Assembly: GCA_023701205.1 (NCBI GenBank)
Contig: JAMPXJ010000037.1
Coordinates: forward strand, 1 to 35,395
Length of the DNA: 35,395 nucleotides
Direction: 5' to 3'
Source: Oligoflexia bacterium
Lineage (GTDB): Bacteria > Bdellovibrionota > UBA1018
Shown: piece by piece, positions 24,778 through 33,291 of the stretch
Numbering within the stretch: the stretch's first letter is position 1
How the letters are laid out: each line of letters begins with the position of its first letter
The notes under the pieces: model-generated
Databases searched by the model: none
Seen by the model: only the letters and a program-made list of their open reading frames with translations
What the model was told of the DNA's origin: nothing
Program-made: the position numbers and the translations under genes

Positions 24778-25602
24778 TCAGGCGATGGTCTCGGTGGGGA
24801 TCCTGCGTTGCAGCGCGGCCGTGAGGGCCGCGCCGGTGAGGATGACCAGCCAGACGATGTAGATCCAGATCAGCAGGATCGGAATCGCGCCGAGGCTGCC
24901 GTAGATCTTGCTGTAGCTGACCGCCTTGACCGTATAGAGCGCGTAAGCCATGCGGGCGAGATTCCAGAGAATCGCGGTGAAAAGGGCCGAGAGCAGCGCG
25001 AAGCGCCGATCGACCTTGCAGTTGGGGACGTACTTGTACACCGCGTAGAAGATGCCGGTAGTCAGGATGAAGATGCCGCTTCCGCTTGGAAGGACATCGG
25101 TGAGCGGGATTCGGCTGGAGGTCGCCGCACCCAGGATGAAGGAGAACGCGACCGGCCCAAGCGTGATGAAAAGCCAGTAGCTCGAGATCCGCTGGAACCA
25201 GGAGCGGCGGATGGGCGTGCCCCAGACGCGGTTGATCGCCTTCTCGATGCTGTAGAGCATGCTCATGCTGGTGACGACCAGGCCCAGGAAGCCGCCGGCT
25301 CCGAGCGCGCTCGCATGCGCGTTCTCGATGAAGCTCTGGATGCGCGCGATGACCTCCTCGCTCGCGCCTTCGGCGAGATTCGAGAGGATGAACGGTTGGA
25401 TGGTGTCCAGCAGCGTGTCGAGGCCCCCGAAGGCCTTGAAGATGGCGAAGCTCATGGCGAGCACCGGGATCAACGAGAGGATCGTGGTGTAGGCCAGGCT
25501 CGCCGCGGCCTGCGGAAGCTGCGCCTGCTTCATCTGGGCCCAGGTATCGCGCGCGACCGACCCGAGGACCTTCGCCCATGCTTTGGGGCGGGGCTTCACC
25601 AT
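24778..25602 (-). CDS. YihY/BrkB-family inner-membrane protein
   Basis: A 274-residue membrane protein from ATG 25602. The family hallmark is LPQAAASLAYTTILSLIPVL, the first membrane helix with the A-A-L-A-Y-Y/T-x-x-L-S motif. About six helices follow, with TSMSMLYSIEKAINRVWGTP and YSKIYGSLGAIPILLIWIYI being further family motifs. The family was once called RNase BN but is now considered transporters or of unknown role. Its ATG overlaps the stop of the aminopeptidase gene by seven bases, so they are coupled. AAGGGGCGG lies upstream. A longer frame to 25713 is the tail of the peptidase gene in another frame. Confidence 0.9.
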   Translation of the reverse strand: MVKPRPKAWAKVLGSVARDTWAQMKQAQLPQAAASLAYTTILSLIPVLAMSFAIFKAFGGLDTLLDTIQPFILSNLAEGASEEVIARIQSFIENAHASALGAGGFLGLVVTSMSMLYSIEKAINRVWGTPIRRSWFQRISSYWLFITLGPVAFSFILGAATSSRIPLTDVLPSGSGIFILTTGIFYAVYKYVPNCKVDRRFALLSALFTAILWNLARMAYALYTVKAVSYSKIYGSLGAIPILLIWIYIVWLVILTGAALTAALQRRIPTETIA

Positions 25603-26795
25603 TTCCGCCCCTTGAGCAGCTTTCCGGAGTCGCGCAGGCTCTTGCGGAAGGCCTTGCGACGCGCTTCCCAGGGATCGGCCCAGGATTGCTTCGGTGAAAG
25701 CAGGGCTTCGCAAAGGGTGAGCAGCCCTTGGACGTCTCCCAGCTGGACGAATTCGGGCGAAGGGCCGTTCTCTCCGCGGCTGTCCGGGCCGCCTTCGAGC
25801 CCCTGGTTATGGTAGTTTCCGAGCGGCACCGAGATCCCGATCGACGGTAGGCCATAGGCCGTGGCGGCAGTGGCCTCGCAGCTGCCGCCGTCCATGATCC
25901 GGCGCTGGTGCGCGCCGGGGAGCGCTTTCGCCGCGAGGTCCGTGAACACCCGGAGCGCGCCGGGATCGAAGACGGTCGCGCGATCGCCCAGGCGCACGAT
26001 CGGGCCTTTGCCGATCTCCGCGCCCGGAAGCGCGCGGGAGGTCTCGAGGCTCACGCAAAGCACCTCGCGCCTGCGCTTGCCGAGCCAGCCCAGCTCGAAG
26101 TGCCCGATCGCGCCGATGAAGCCGACCTCTTCCGCGCGCGTGAGCAGGCCGAGAAACGGCGGCGCGGCCTTCGCGCGCGGCTTCTTCTTCCAGAGACTCA
26201 GCGCGAGCGCGACGATCGCGTACGCGCCGACGAGATCGTCCGCGGCTTTCGTGTAGAGCAGCTCGCCTTCCTGCCAGACCGGCTCGCGGAAGCGGAAGCC
26301 GCCGAAAAGCTCCGTCGCGCGCGGGATGCGTCGGGGGAGCTCGGGATTCACGCGGAGAATGGCCGTGTCCAGCGCACGACCCGCCAACGCGTGCCCCGGC
26401 GGATAAAGGTCCGCCTGCCTCACCTCGGCCTCGCCCTCCCAGCCGCTTTCCGAGGCGAGCCAGACGCTCGCGCCCACGAGGTGCGCCGTCGGCGTTCCCC
26501 CGTGCCACTTCACCGAAAGCTCGTCGGGCCCCAGCCAGCCCACGCCATGGAAACCCGGGTGATCCATATGCGCCATGAAGAGCCGGAGCGGCTCGGGCGC
26601 GCGGTGCGCGAGAAGCGCGCGGTAGCGCCGCTCGTTCTCGGCACCGATCACGATATTGCCGATCGGATCCACGAAATGCGGGACGCCCGCTTCGGCGAGC
26701 GTTCGCTTGAGGAGCATGGCGACGTGATGTTCACGGTAAGGGGCGGTCGGTTGGGCGAGGACGGTTTTCAATAGCGGGAGATCGAGCGAGGGCAT
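25596..26795 (-). CDS. M42-like cobalt/zinc aminopeptidase
   Basis: A 399-residue cytoplasmic peptidase. The metal ligands of the M42/M20 co-catalytic fold are visible: FMAHMDHPGF (His76, Asp78), AADDLVGAYA (bridging Asp), LTRAEEVGFIG (catalytic and ligand Glu), SLETSRALPG (ligand), and GNYHNQG near the end (ligand His). Such enzymes trim N-terminal residues from peptides. The order of motifs and the length fit M42 rather than M20, but with a shorter, divergent dimer-domain insertion. It leads a two-gene operon with the BrkB-type gene. Confidence 0.8.
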   Translation of the reverse strand: MPSLDLPLLKTVLAQPTAPYREHHVAMLLKRTLAEAGVPHFVDPIGNIVIGAENERRYRALLAHRAPEPLRLFMAHMDHPGFHGVGWLGPDELSVKWHGGTPTAHLVGASVWLASESGWEGEAEVRQADLYPPGHALAGRALDTAILRVNPELPRRIPRATELFGGFRFREPVWQEGELLYTKAADDLVGAYAIVALALSLWKKKPRAKAAPPFLGLLTRAEEVGFIGAIGHFELGWLGKRRREVLCVSLETSRALPGAEIGKGPIVRLGDRATVFDPGALRVFTDLAAKALPGAHQRRIMDGGSCEATAATAYGLPSIGISVPLGNYHNQGLEGGPDSRGENGPSPEFVQLGDVQGLLTLCEALLSPKQSWADPWEARRKAFRKSLRDSGKLLKGRKW

Positions 26796-26826
26796 GGTGA
26801 ATTTCTACACTTTGCCGCCCGCTTGC

Positions 26827-27045
26827 TCAAGGCGCGATTTCCGGCGGGATGTCCGGGGGCTCGATATCGGGCGAGGGGGTAGGCTCGAGCTCGCGCTCGG
26901 GCTGCGGCGGACGGATCTCGGGGGCTCCGCGCTGAGGCACGATCTCGGGGGATTTCGTCGGAAAGATCTCGGGCCGCTCGGGCCGCGGCGGCTGGATCTC
27001 CGGCTCATCGGGTCGAAGCGGGTGAGATGGGGATGGCGATGGCAT
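26827..27045 (-). CDS. Small Pro/Glu-rich repeat protein
   Basis: A 72-residue protein made almost only of Pro, Glu, Ile, Arg and Ser. The unit P-E-I-x-P recurs (DEPEIQPPRPERPEIFPTKS, then PEIVPQ, PEIRPPQ, DIEPPDIPPEIAP). It has no signal peptide, cysteine or hydrophobic core, so it is probably disordered. GAGGA five bases before ATG 27045 supports real translation. Similar short PEI-repeat proteins are widespread in proteobacteria with no known role. It is divergent from the exported protein gene at 27099, with only 53 bp between. Confidence 0.7.
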   Translation of the reverse strand: MPSPSPSHPLRPDEPEIQPPRPERPEIFPTKSPEIVPQRGAPEIRPPQPERELEPTPSPDIEPPDIPPEIAP

Positions 27046-27098
27046 GGCGTCCTCTTTGCAAATTCCGGGTTCAATCAACAGATTCCAAGGAGGATCAC

Positions 27099-27749
27099 AT
27101 GAAATTCCGCACGAAAGCGTTCGGCTTGCTTTTGGGGTGCGTGGCGTTCGGGACCGGGGCATTCGCCCAGGAGACCTACGGCCCGTCAAATGAGACGACT
27201 CAGATGCCCGGGACCGTAAGCCAGGGACCGGAGGAGTCCGCGAGACGGGAGGACTCGGCGGCGATGGATCAGCAGCAAGGTGACCGGCAGCAGATGAAGA
27301 TGTCGGAAGCCAAGCGGACCCTCGCGCCGCACTCGGTGATGATCGAGACGGCGCTCAAGAGCGCCCAGCAGCAGATCCGAGGACTGAGGCAGGAGTTGCA
27401 GGTGTCGGAGGCCAAGCCTTCGGCCAAGTTCATCGACCATTTCCGGATGTTCAGCAAGGAGATCAACAACGACCTGAAGATGGCGAAGATCCATCAGGAC
27501 GAGCTGCAGGGCGAAGCGGGGAGATTCCCCGAGGTGGCGAGGAGCGACGACTTGAAGTCCTCGGCGGCGGCGGTGGCCGACATCAACACCTTCAATACGA
27601 AGTGGCAGGCGAAGGCGGGAACGAGCGCCTATTGGAGCAATAAAGCTCAGGCGATGAACGATCTCGATCAGCTCGATCGCCAGTTGAGCCGGGCGGTCGA
27701 CAAGGCGGCGAGCTTCAATAGCTCGCAGCTCGAAATCTCGGTGGGCTGA
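27099..27749 (+). CDS. Exported helical protein, unknown function
   Basis: A 216-residue protein with signal peptide (MKFRTKAFGLLLGCVAFGTG; cleavage near AFA-QE). The mature part is Gln-rich and nearly all helical, with heptad-like segments (MIETALKSAQQQIRGLRQEL; DHFRMFSKEINNDLKMAKIH). The start has a perfect AAGGAGG seven bases upstream, a sign of strong translation. The in-frame extension to 27027 has no ribosome site. Stop and next start overlap in TGATG, coupling it to the lipoprotein gene that follows. No family is recognised. Confidence 0.78.
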   Translation: MKFRTKAFGLLLGCVAFGTGAFAQETYGPSNETTQMPGTVSQGPEESARREDSAAMDQQQGDRQQMKMSEAKRTLAPHSVMIETALKSAQQQIRGLRQELQVSEAKPSAKFIDHFRMFSKEINNDLKMAKIHQDELQGEAGRFPEVARSDDLKSSAAAVADINTFNTKWQAKAGTSAYWSNKAQAMNDLDQLDRQLSRAVDKAASFNSSQLEISVG

Positions 27750-28228
27750 TGCGCTGGCGAAAGCGCCGCCGCCGGGGCTCGGTCCCGGCGGCGGCCTTTC
27801 TTGCCGCCTTCCTTCTCGTGGGATGTGGATCGGGCACTGAAGAAAACGCGTCTCCGGGCGCCCAGCCCGGAACCTCGGGAAGCTGCCAGGAGCTGACGGA
27901 AGGACTGCGGCAGGAGTACGCCCGGCTTCGTGCGTGCGCGAGGGACGAGGAGTGCAACTTCATCGAGGGGTTCTATCGCGTGATCCCGCGCGACGATCGC
28001 GATGGCGTCGTCCGGGTGTTCGACTGCAAGGAGGTCTCGCCCTTGCTCGGAGTCGCAAACGGCGCGGCCGTGGAAGCCGGGCGCTCGTCCCTGCTCGCCC
28101 TTCGCGAAGCGCAGGCGCGGGCCTGCGCGCGCCCTCCCGATGCCTTCGTCTGCCAGGCGTTCTCGGATATCCCACGCTCTCCTCCTCCCCGCTGCCGGGA
28201 TGGCCGTTGTGAGGCCGAGCCATTCTGA
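27749..28228 (+). CDS. Cysteine-rich lipoprotein
   Basis: A 159-residue lipoprotein with a very basic N-terminus (MRWRKRRRRGS), a hydrophobic stretch and lipobox LLVGC (Cys26). The mature part has many cysteines (SGSCQ, RACARDEECNF, FDCKE, RACARP, FVCQ, RCRDGRC), suggesting several periplasmic disulfides. It overlaps the preceding gene (TGATG). Another small exported protein follows 12 bp downstream, so 27099-28657 is probably a single operon. Confidence 0.72.
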   Translation: MRWRKRRRRGSVPAAAFLAAFLLVGCGSGTEENASPGAQPGTSGSCQELTEGLRQEYARLRACARDEECNFIEGFYRVIPRDDRDGVVRVFDCKEVSPLLGVANGAAVEAGRSSLLALREAQARACARPPDAFVCQAFSDIPRSPPPRCRDGRCEAEPF

Positions 28229-28240
28229 TAAGATCGGGGA

Positions 28241-28657
28241 ATGAAGCCAAGGAGCGCTATCCTGCTGGTTGTCGCGGGCCTGGGCACCGGCTGCGTGAGC
28301 GTGGTGCAGAAGCCCTGCTCGACGGGCGGGGATCCCGCGCGGGACAAGCCTTTTACCGGACGGATCGAGAAAAAACAGTGCGAGCAAAGGCGCGGCAAAG
28401 CCGGGCGGGACGTCAATCACGGCGCCTATCGCGAGTGGTATCCCAATGGCCGGCTCGCGCTCGAAGGCGAGTACCGCGAAGGCGCGCGTTCGGGCAAGTG
28501 GTTCGAATGGGACGAGCAGGGAAAGCTCCTCTCCGAGCGCTGGTTCGAGAACGGCAAGGAAGTTCCCACGCGCGCGGCTCAAGCCGCGGCGGCGGCCGGG
28601 GCCGCTTCCGTTTCGCCTGTTTCGCCGGAATCGGCGTCTCAGCGGAACACGAAATAG
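28241..28657 (+). CDS. Lipoprotein with MORN-like repeats
   Basis: A 138-residue lipoprotein (lipobox GTGC, Cys18). Residues about 58-110 carry repeats of the MORN/YwqK type: GAYREWYPNGRLALEGEYRE, GARSGKWFEWDEQGKLLSER, WFENGKEV. Each is a beta-hairpin with the G-x-W/Y-x-x-x-x-x-x-G-x-L pattern. Such modules often bind lipids or proteins. The C-terminus is an Ala/Ser/Pro-rich tail. It ends 19 bases inside the convergent gtrA-like gene. Confidence 0.75.
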   Translation: MKPRSAILLVVAGLGTGCVSVVQKPCSTGGDPARDKPFTGRIEKKQCEQRRGKAGRDVNHGAYREWYPNGRLALEGEYREGARSGKWFEWDEQGKLLSERWFENGKEVPTRAAQAAAAAGAASVSPVSPESASQRNTK

Positions 28658-29028
28658 CGGTGCATCGGGAAGTTGAAGAGCAGGCCCACCGCGAGCGAGA
28701 TCGCCACGACGGAGATCGAGTAGTGGAGTCCCAGTACGTCGGTCAGGACGTAGGCGCCGCCGCTGTTGAGGAGCATGCTGCCCAGGGCGACCAGGGCATA
28801 CCGGAACGCCTGGCGATCCCAGCGCACATGCGTCGCATGGAAGCTCCAGTGGCGATTCAGCAGGAAGTTGGTGATCGCGCCGGCGAGGGCACCGAGGCCC
28901 GTCGCCGCGACGTACCAGACGCGGAAGAGCTCAACGAGGCCGAACAGCAGCGCGAAATCCGCCAGCGTCCCGCTCGCGGCCGAAACCTGGGATTTGGTGA
29001 AGGAGGCGAGAAATGAGGCGCGGCGCAC
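28639..29028 (-). CDS. GtrA-family four-helix membrane protein
   Basis: A protein of about 129 residues, the usual GtrA length. Signature segments are SAASGTLADFALLFGLVELF, the loop ALAGAITNFLLNRHWSF with the invariant N-F-x-x-x-R-x-W-x-F, and NFPMHRYFVFR at the end. GtrA proteins move polyprenyl-linked sugars across the inner membrane or otherwise help modify polysaccharide and lipid. The start is a choice: GTG 29028 avoids overlap with the divergent gene, whereas ATG 29151 would overlap it by 84 bases; neither has a ribosome site. Confidence 0.82.
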   Translation of the reverse strand: MRRASFLASFTKSQVSAASGTLADFALLFGLVELFRVWYVAATGLGALAGAITNFLLNRHWSFHATHVRWDRQAFRYALVALGSMLLNSGGAYVLTDVLGLHYSISVVAISLAVGLLFNFPMHRYFVFR

Positions 29029-29067
29029 GCGGGTGGGTTTTTTGCAAGGCTGGGGCCGGGGGCAACC

Positions 29068-30003
29068 GTGCTGCCGGCACTGGGCGTTATCACATACTGG
29101 CTCGCGCTTCTCTCGCTGGGGGCTTATCGGGGCGGGTTCCGGCTCGACCATCTGCTACTGGGCGCGGCGATCCTGGCCCTGAGTTATGGAGGCCGGCGCG
29201 CGCTCGCGTTTCGCCGCTTCCTGCTGCCACTGCTCCTGACGGCGCTCATTTATGATGCCCAGCGATTTTTGCCCGATTTCGTCCGCGGCGCCGTGCACGT
29301 CTCCGAGCCTTACGAATTTGACCGCCGCTTTTTCGGGATTCCGCTTGCCGGAGGGCTGCTGACTCCCAACGAGTGGTGGCAGCTCAACACGCACCCGTTG
29401 CTCGATTTCCTGACCGGGCTCGCTTATCTGGTTTTCATAGCCGTCTTCGTGGGAAGTGCCGCCTATTTCGAGCTCGTGGCCGCGGTCCGGGGCACCGCTT
29501 CGCGGCTCTCCTCCTGGATACGACCGCGGGCCTCCGCTCCCATGTGGTCATTCTTCTGGGTGAACATGCTGGGATACGGTACCTATCACCTGTACCCCGC
29601 CGCGCCACCCTGGTACGTCGCGCTGCACGGCTTCGGGCCGGCGCGGCTGGACGTCGCTCCGAATCCGGCCGGCTGCGCGCGCTTCGACGAGCTGCTGGGG
29701 ACCCGACTTTTCGAGGTCATGTATGGGCGCTCGGCGGATGTCTTCGGAGCCATTCCATCGCTCCATGTCGCCTATCCGCTGATTACGGTCTACTTCGCTT
29801 TCCGTTTCGGCGCCTTGCGGGTCGCCGCAACCGGCTTCTACTTTTGGATGTGCTTCTCGGCGGTCTATCTCAACCACCATTATGTCCTGGACGTGCTTTG
29901 GGGCAGCGCCTACGCGCTGGCGGTGGCCGGCGCGATCGATCGCTATTACGAGCGGCGGCTCGCTATCCGGCGCGAAGCGATCGGGCTGCCGCTTTCGGCC
30001 TAG
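29068..30003 (+). CDS. PAP2-family inositol-phosphorylceramide-synthase-like membrane protein
   Basis: A 311-residue protein with about six to eight membrane helices. The catalytic region matches the AUR1/PAP2_3 group: GYGTYHLYPAAPPWY, then GAIPSLHVAYPLITVYFAFR with the Ser-Leu-His of the active site, and VYLNHHYVLDVLWGS with His and Asp. In fungi and some bacteria this family transfers inositol phosphate to ceramide. Here the lipid acceptor is unknown. GTG 29068 follows a G-rich stretch (GGGGCCGGGGG). It is divergent from a GtrA gene, so lipid or polysaccharide modification is the likely theme. Confidence 0.82.
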   Translation: MLPALGVITYWLALLSLGAYRGGFRLDHLLLGAAILALSYGGRRALAFRRFLLPLLLTALIYDAQRFLPDFVRGAVHVSEPYEFDRRFFGIPLAGGLLTPNEWWQLNTHPLLDFLTGLAYLVFIAVFVGSAAYFELVAAVRGTASRLSSWIRPRASAPMWSFFWVNMLGYGTYHLYPAAPPWYVALHGFGPARLDVAPNPAGCARFDELLGTRLFEVMYGRSADVFGAIPSLHVAYPLITVYFAFRFGALRVAATGFYFWMCFSAVYLNHHYVLDVLWGSAYALAVAGAIDRYYERRLAIRREAIGLPLSA

Positions 30004-30892
30004 CCGGCGCCAGGGCGAGCAGCATCCCGAGGAAAATGAGCACGCTCGAGGCCGCCGTCCGGCCCGTGATCTCCTGACCGAACCAGGCGAAGGCCAAGAT
30101 CGCGGCCACGATGGGCTGGAAATAGATGAAAAGCGCCACCGATGACGAGCGCGCGTAAGCCAGGGCCCAGTTGTTGAGGAAGTAGGTGAGCAAGGTGCCG
30201 CCCACGATCGCGAAGATCATGCTGCCGATGAGCATGGGGCTCATCGGCGGCCACTGGAAGTGCAGGTAATCCGGAAGCGCGAGCGCCGTGAGTCCGAAGC
30301 TCCCGTAGATGAAGAGCCAGGTCGTCGTCCAGACCCGGTCGTGCCGCTCGATGAAGCTCTTGCCGTAAGCAAGGAAGAACCCGTAGCTCAGGCAATTGAG
30401 CACCGTCAGGAGATCCCCGATGACGGTCTTGTCCGAGAAGGAAAACTCCTCGACCTTCCGGATGACGAGCACGCCGCTCAGGGCGAGAAGGAAGCCGGTA
30501 GTGCGTTTCCAGGTCAAGGGCTCCTGGCCGCGCAAGGTGACGATCAGCAGGGTGAAAACCGGGATCAAGGTGTTGAGTACGGCGCTGTTGGTGGAGGTGG
30601 TGTAGTGCAGCCCGACCAGAAAGGAAGCCTGGTTGATCACGGTCCCCAGCAGCGCGAACACGATCAGGGGGAGAAAGAAGTTCCGCCCTCCTTTGGGTGA
30701 CTGCTTGGGCCGGAGCATCAGCGCCGCCGCGAGCATGATTCCCGAGGAGATGATGATCCGGATGCTGGCCCAGACCAGTGGAGGGAAGGAGTCCACTACC
30801 AGCTTGGAAACGACGTAGTTGACCCCGAAAAGGATCTGCACCGAGAGCAAGGCCGAGTAGACCAGAAATGGGGATGGTTGAGGCCGGCTCAT
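29963..30892 (-). CDS. EamA/DMT-family transporter
   Basis: A 309-residue membrane protein with ten predicted helices in two EamA repeats (about 10-150 and 160-295). Typical motifs are LFGVNYVVSKLVVDSFPPLV with IRIIISSGIML in the first half and TYFLNNWALAYARSSSVALF in the second. Members export amino acids, sugars or other small molecules; specificity is not readable. It has no visible ribosome site and a start codon only six bases from a TATAAT box for the opposite gene. Its 3' end overlaps the PAP2-family gene by 41 bases, convergently. Confidence 0.92.
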   Translation of the reverse strand: MSRPQPSPFLVYSALLSVQILFGVNYVVSKLVVDSFPPLVWASIRIIISSGIMLAAALMLRPKQSPKGGRNFFLPLIVFALLGTVINQASFLVGLHYTTSTNSAVLNTLIPVFTLLIVTLRGQEPLTWKRTTGFLLALSGVLVIRKVEEFSFSDKTVIGDLLTVLNCLSYGFFLAYGKSFIERHDRVWTTTWLFIYGSFGLTALALPDYLHFQWPPMSPMLIGSMIFAIVGGTLLTYFLNNWALAYARSSSVALFIYFQPIVAAILAFAWFGQEITGRTAASSVLIFLGMLLALAPARPKAAARSLRAG

Positions 30893-30897
30893 CTGGT

Positions 30898-30903
30898 TAT
30901 AAT
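30898..30903 (+). promoter_or_regulatory. Candidate -10 box for the gene at 30949
   Basis: A perfect TATAAT in a 56-bp divergent gap, 45 bp ahead of a TTG start. TTGAGG at 30878-30883 is too close (14 bp) to be an ideal -35. An AT-rich leader with a T7 run follows. The -10 is therefore convincing, the rest of the promoter less so. Confidence 0.5.
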
Positions 30904-30948
30904 GCTACCAAACGTGAATAATTTCTCATCTTTTTTTGGGGGCTCGCC

Positions 30949-32337
30949 TTGGGTCGATCTATTTTCATCGGGTTAGTGCTTCTCGCGGCATTCTTCGAAA
31001 TCCCCGTGGCGCGCGCTTATTTCGTCTCGATCCCGGGTTCTCTGCCCGCGGAGGTGCTCTCCGAGTCGGTTCCGATGGTGCTGCTGCCGCCGAACGATTT
31101 CGAAGCTTATGACTTCCGGGTGGAATGGGAGGGGACACCGATCCCCGGAGTCGAGGCCCGGATCGGCAGGGAGAGCCTGCAGTGGGTCCGCCTCACCGAC
31201 GTCCTGCTGCTGCCGAGAGGAAGACTGCTCGTGAGCGCCCGCGGGATCCAAGGCGGAATCGTCTCGAATGCGGGTTTCAGCCAGGTCTTCGATGATGAAG
31301 GCGGCCCTGCCGGCCAGGGTGAAACCGGCAAGGCCGGAGCCCCGCTCATGACCGCCGAAATCCCGGTCGCGCTGATCTCCGGCGAGGTCAATCCGATCGA
31401 GCTTCGGGTCAGGCGGGACGGCCAGGAGCTCCGGGGCAAGCTACGCATCCGTTTCAACCCGCAGGACAAGTCCCTCGAGCGGCGGATCGTGCGCGACGCC
31501 GCATGCTCGCGTTTCGGCGTCGAGGTCGACTCCCGGGACATGGCCGACGATGAATGGGTTTTCTTCGGCTGCCGGATGAACGTCGTGGGCGGCGACGAGC
31601 ACCGTACGTCGGCGCTCGAGCTTTACGTCTACTGGGACAACGTTGGGCAGCGCATCGAGATCAACGGCGTGGAGACACCGGCGAGCTCGACCTCGCTCTG
31701 GCCGCTCAGGCTGCGATCCCATCCCGGGGTCATCACGCTCAGGGCCGGCAAGCATGTCATGAAGGTGCGCTACCAGCTGCCCGCGCGCATGCAGCTCTTC
31801 AGCATGGGGATGGGGCTCGGGCCTTATTCCTACGTCTACGAGGGCGAGCGCGAGGAGCTGGCCAAGCCGGCGATCCCGTACCTGACGCTTTACGGGTCGT
31901 TCTTCCTCAACGAGACTTTCCGCGTGGTGGGCTTCAACGCGACCGCGTTCTCGGGCCTGGGCTACAGCGATCTCGGAATGTACCTGAGCACCGAGAATCT
32001 CAAGCTCTTTGACAAGCGCCTGATCCTGAACTTGCTCCTGGGCGCGCACGTGGTGGGGTTCCGCTCCCAGGGCAATACCTATCTGGTGATGGGTGCGCCG
32101 CAGGGCTTCGAACTCATCGCGCTCGATTTTCTCAAGCGCTCGAACAACCTCTCGCTGGGCGGCTTCATCTACCCGCCGATCGGAGGCAAGTCCTACTACA
32201 ACCTGTGGGTGCGCTGGGGCGGACGCATCTTCGGGGAGTTCAACTTCATCTCCTGGCAGGAGATGCTGCGCGATCAGCGGATCTACACGCGGAGCATGGG
32301 GCTGAGCGTGGGATTCCCTCTTTTCAAGCTGTTTTGA
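30949..32337 (+). CDS. Exported beta-rich protein of unknown family, probably outer membrane
   Basis: A 462-residue protein from a TTG start, supported by an excellent signal peptide (FIGLVLLAAFFEIPVARA-YF). The N-terminal half is a series of beta-sandwich-like segments (VEWEGTPIPGVEARIGRES; RRDGQELRGKLRIRFNPQ; ALELYVYWDNVGQRIEING). The C-terminal third (from about 310) looks like a small barrel: LYGSFFLNETFRVVGFNAT, GGFIYPPIGGKSYYNLWVRW, and the end GLSVGFPLFKLF. The G-rich leader before TTG is a weak ribosome site. No family is recognised. It overlaps the convergent reductase by 14 bases. Confidence 0.78.
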   Translation: MGRSIFIGLVLLAAFFEIPVARAYFVSIPGSLPAEVLSESVPMVLLPPNDFEAYDFRVEWEGTPIPGVEARIGRESLQWVRLTDVLLLPRGRLLVSARGIQGGIVSNAGFSQVFDDEGGPAGQGETGKAGAPLMTAEIPVALISGEVNPIELRVRRDGQELRGKLRIRFNPQDKSLERRIVRDAACSRFGVEVDSRDMADDEWVFFGCRMNVVGGDEHRTSALELYVYWDNVGQRIEINGVETPASSTSLWPLRLRSHPGVITLRAGKHVMKVRYQLPARMQLFSMGMGLGPYSYVYEGEREELAKPAIPYLTLYGSFFLNETFRVVGFNATAFSGLGYSDLGMYLSTENLKLFDKRLILNLLLGAHVVGFRSQGNTYLVMGAPQGFELIALDFLKRSNNLSLGGFIYPPIGGKSYYNLWVRWGGRIFGEFNFISWQEMLRDQRIYTRSMGLSVGFPLFKLF

Positions 32338-33220
32338 GCCCGGGCTCGCCCGTCCAGCCGCTCATTCGGTCGATCAGGAGCGCGTCCGCGGGATCGAGCT
32401 GAAGCCGCGCGGCCGCGGTGTTGTCGAGCACCGTTTCGGGGCGGCGCGCGCCGGGGATCGGCAGGATGTTCGCGCCCCGGCTGAGCAGCCAGGCCAGTGC
32501 GAGCTGATAGGCGCTCGCGCCGTAGCGGGTCGCGAGCCTGGCGAAGGGCTCGCTCGCGGGAAGCCTGCGGTTGCCCCGGTGTCCGCCCATGGGGGCGTAG
32601 GCGATATAGGTGATTCCCAGCTCCTGGCAACGCCGTACGAGCCCGTTTTTCAGGTCGTCCTGCTCGAACGGATTGCAGCGGTTCTGCACGCTCTCGATCC
32701 GGCCGGCGACTATGAGCGCCCGCTCGAGCTCCTCGCGCCCGACGTTGGAGATGCCGATATGGGCGATCTTGCCTTCCTCGCGCAGCCGCACGAGCTCCCC
32801 GAGCGAATCCTCGTAAGGAACCTGGTCATCGGGCGCATGCAGCTGGTAAAGAAAGACGCGGTCAACGCCCAGATTCCGCAGGCTGCTCTCGCAGGCCTCC
32901 CGGAGATGGCGCGGTCTCGCGTCAGTGATCCAGTCGCCCCGCGGACGCAGCACGCCTCCTTTGGTGGCGATGCGGATCTCCTGGGGGGAGCCGGGCCAGC
33001 GCGCGAGCGCCTTGCGGATGAGGCGCTCATTATGGCCCAGGTCGCTGTTGTCGATGCAGTAGGAATCAGCCGTATCGATGAAACCGATGCCCGCGTCGAA
33101 GGCGGCATGAAGCGTCCGGATCGCCTGGGCCTCGGGCGGGCGGTCCTCCAGCGAGAGCGCCATCGCGCCCAGGCCGATGGGAAAGACCTCCACGTTGGTC
33201 TGGCCGATTTTTCGCTTCAT
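32324..33220 (-). CDS. Aldo/keto reductase
   Basis: A 298-residue NADPH-dependent reductase of normal family length. The tetrad is Asp49 and Tyr54 (FIDTADSYCID), Lys87 (RIATKGG) and His128 (LYQLHAP). The C-terminal cofactor motif is ILPIPGARRPETVLDN, with Arg in the adenine-phosphate position, suggesting NADP. The substrate is unknown. ATG 33220 has GAGGA four bases before it; the longer frame to 33280 overlaps the thpR leader. It is divergent from thpR. Confidence 0.92.
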   Translation of the reverse strand: MKRKIGQTNVEVFPIGLGAMALSLEDRPPEAQAIRTLHAAFDAGIGFIDTADSYCIDNSDLGHNERLIRKALARWPGSPQEIRIATKGGVLRPRGDWITDARPRHLREACESSLRNLGVDRVFLYQLHAPDDQVPYEDSLGELVRLREEGKIAHIGISNVGREELERALIVAGRIESVQNRCNPFEQDDLKNGLVRRCQELGITYIAYAPMGGHRGNRRLPASEPFARLATRYGASAYQLALAWLLSRGANILPIPGARRPETVLDNTAAARLQLDPADALLIDRMSGWTGEPGLKTA

Positions 33221-33291
33221 CTCGTCCTCATCGCGTTGCCGGGAAGCGTTGCCGCGGGAGCCCTCGGCGGAATTTTGCAAGAAAGGTGCGA

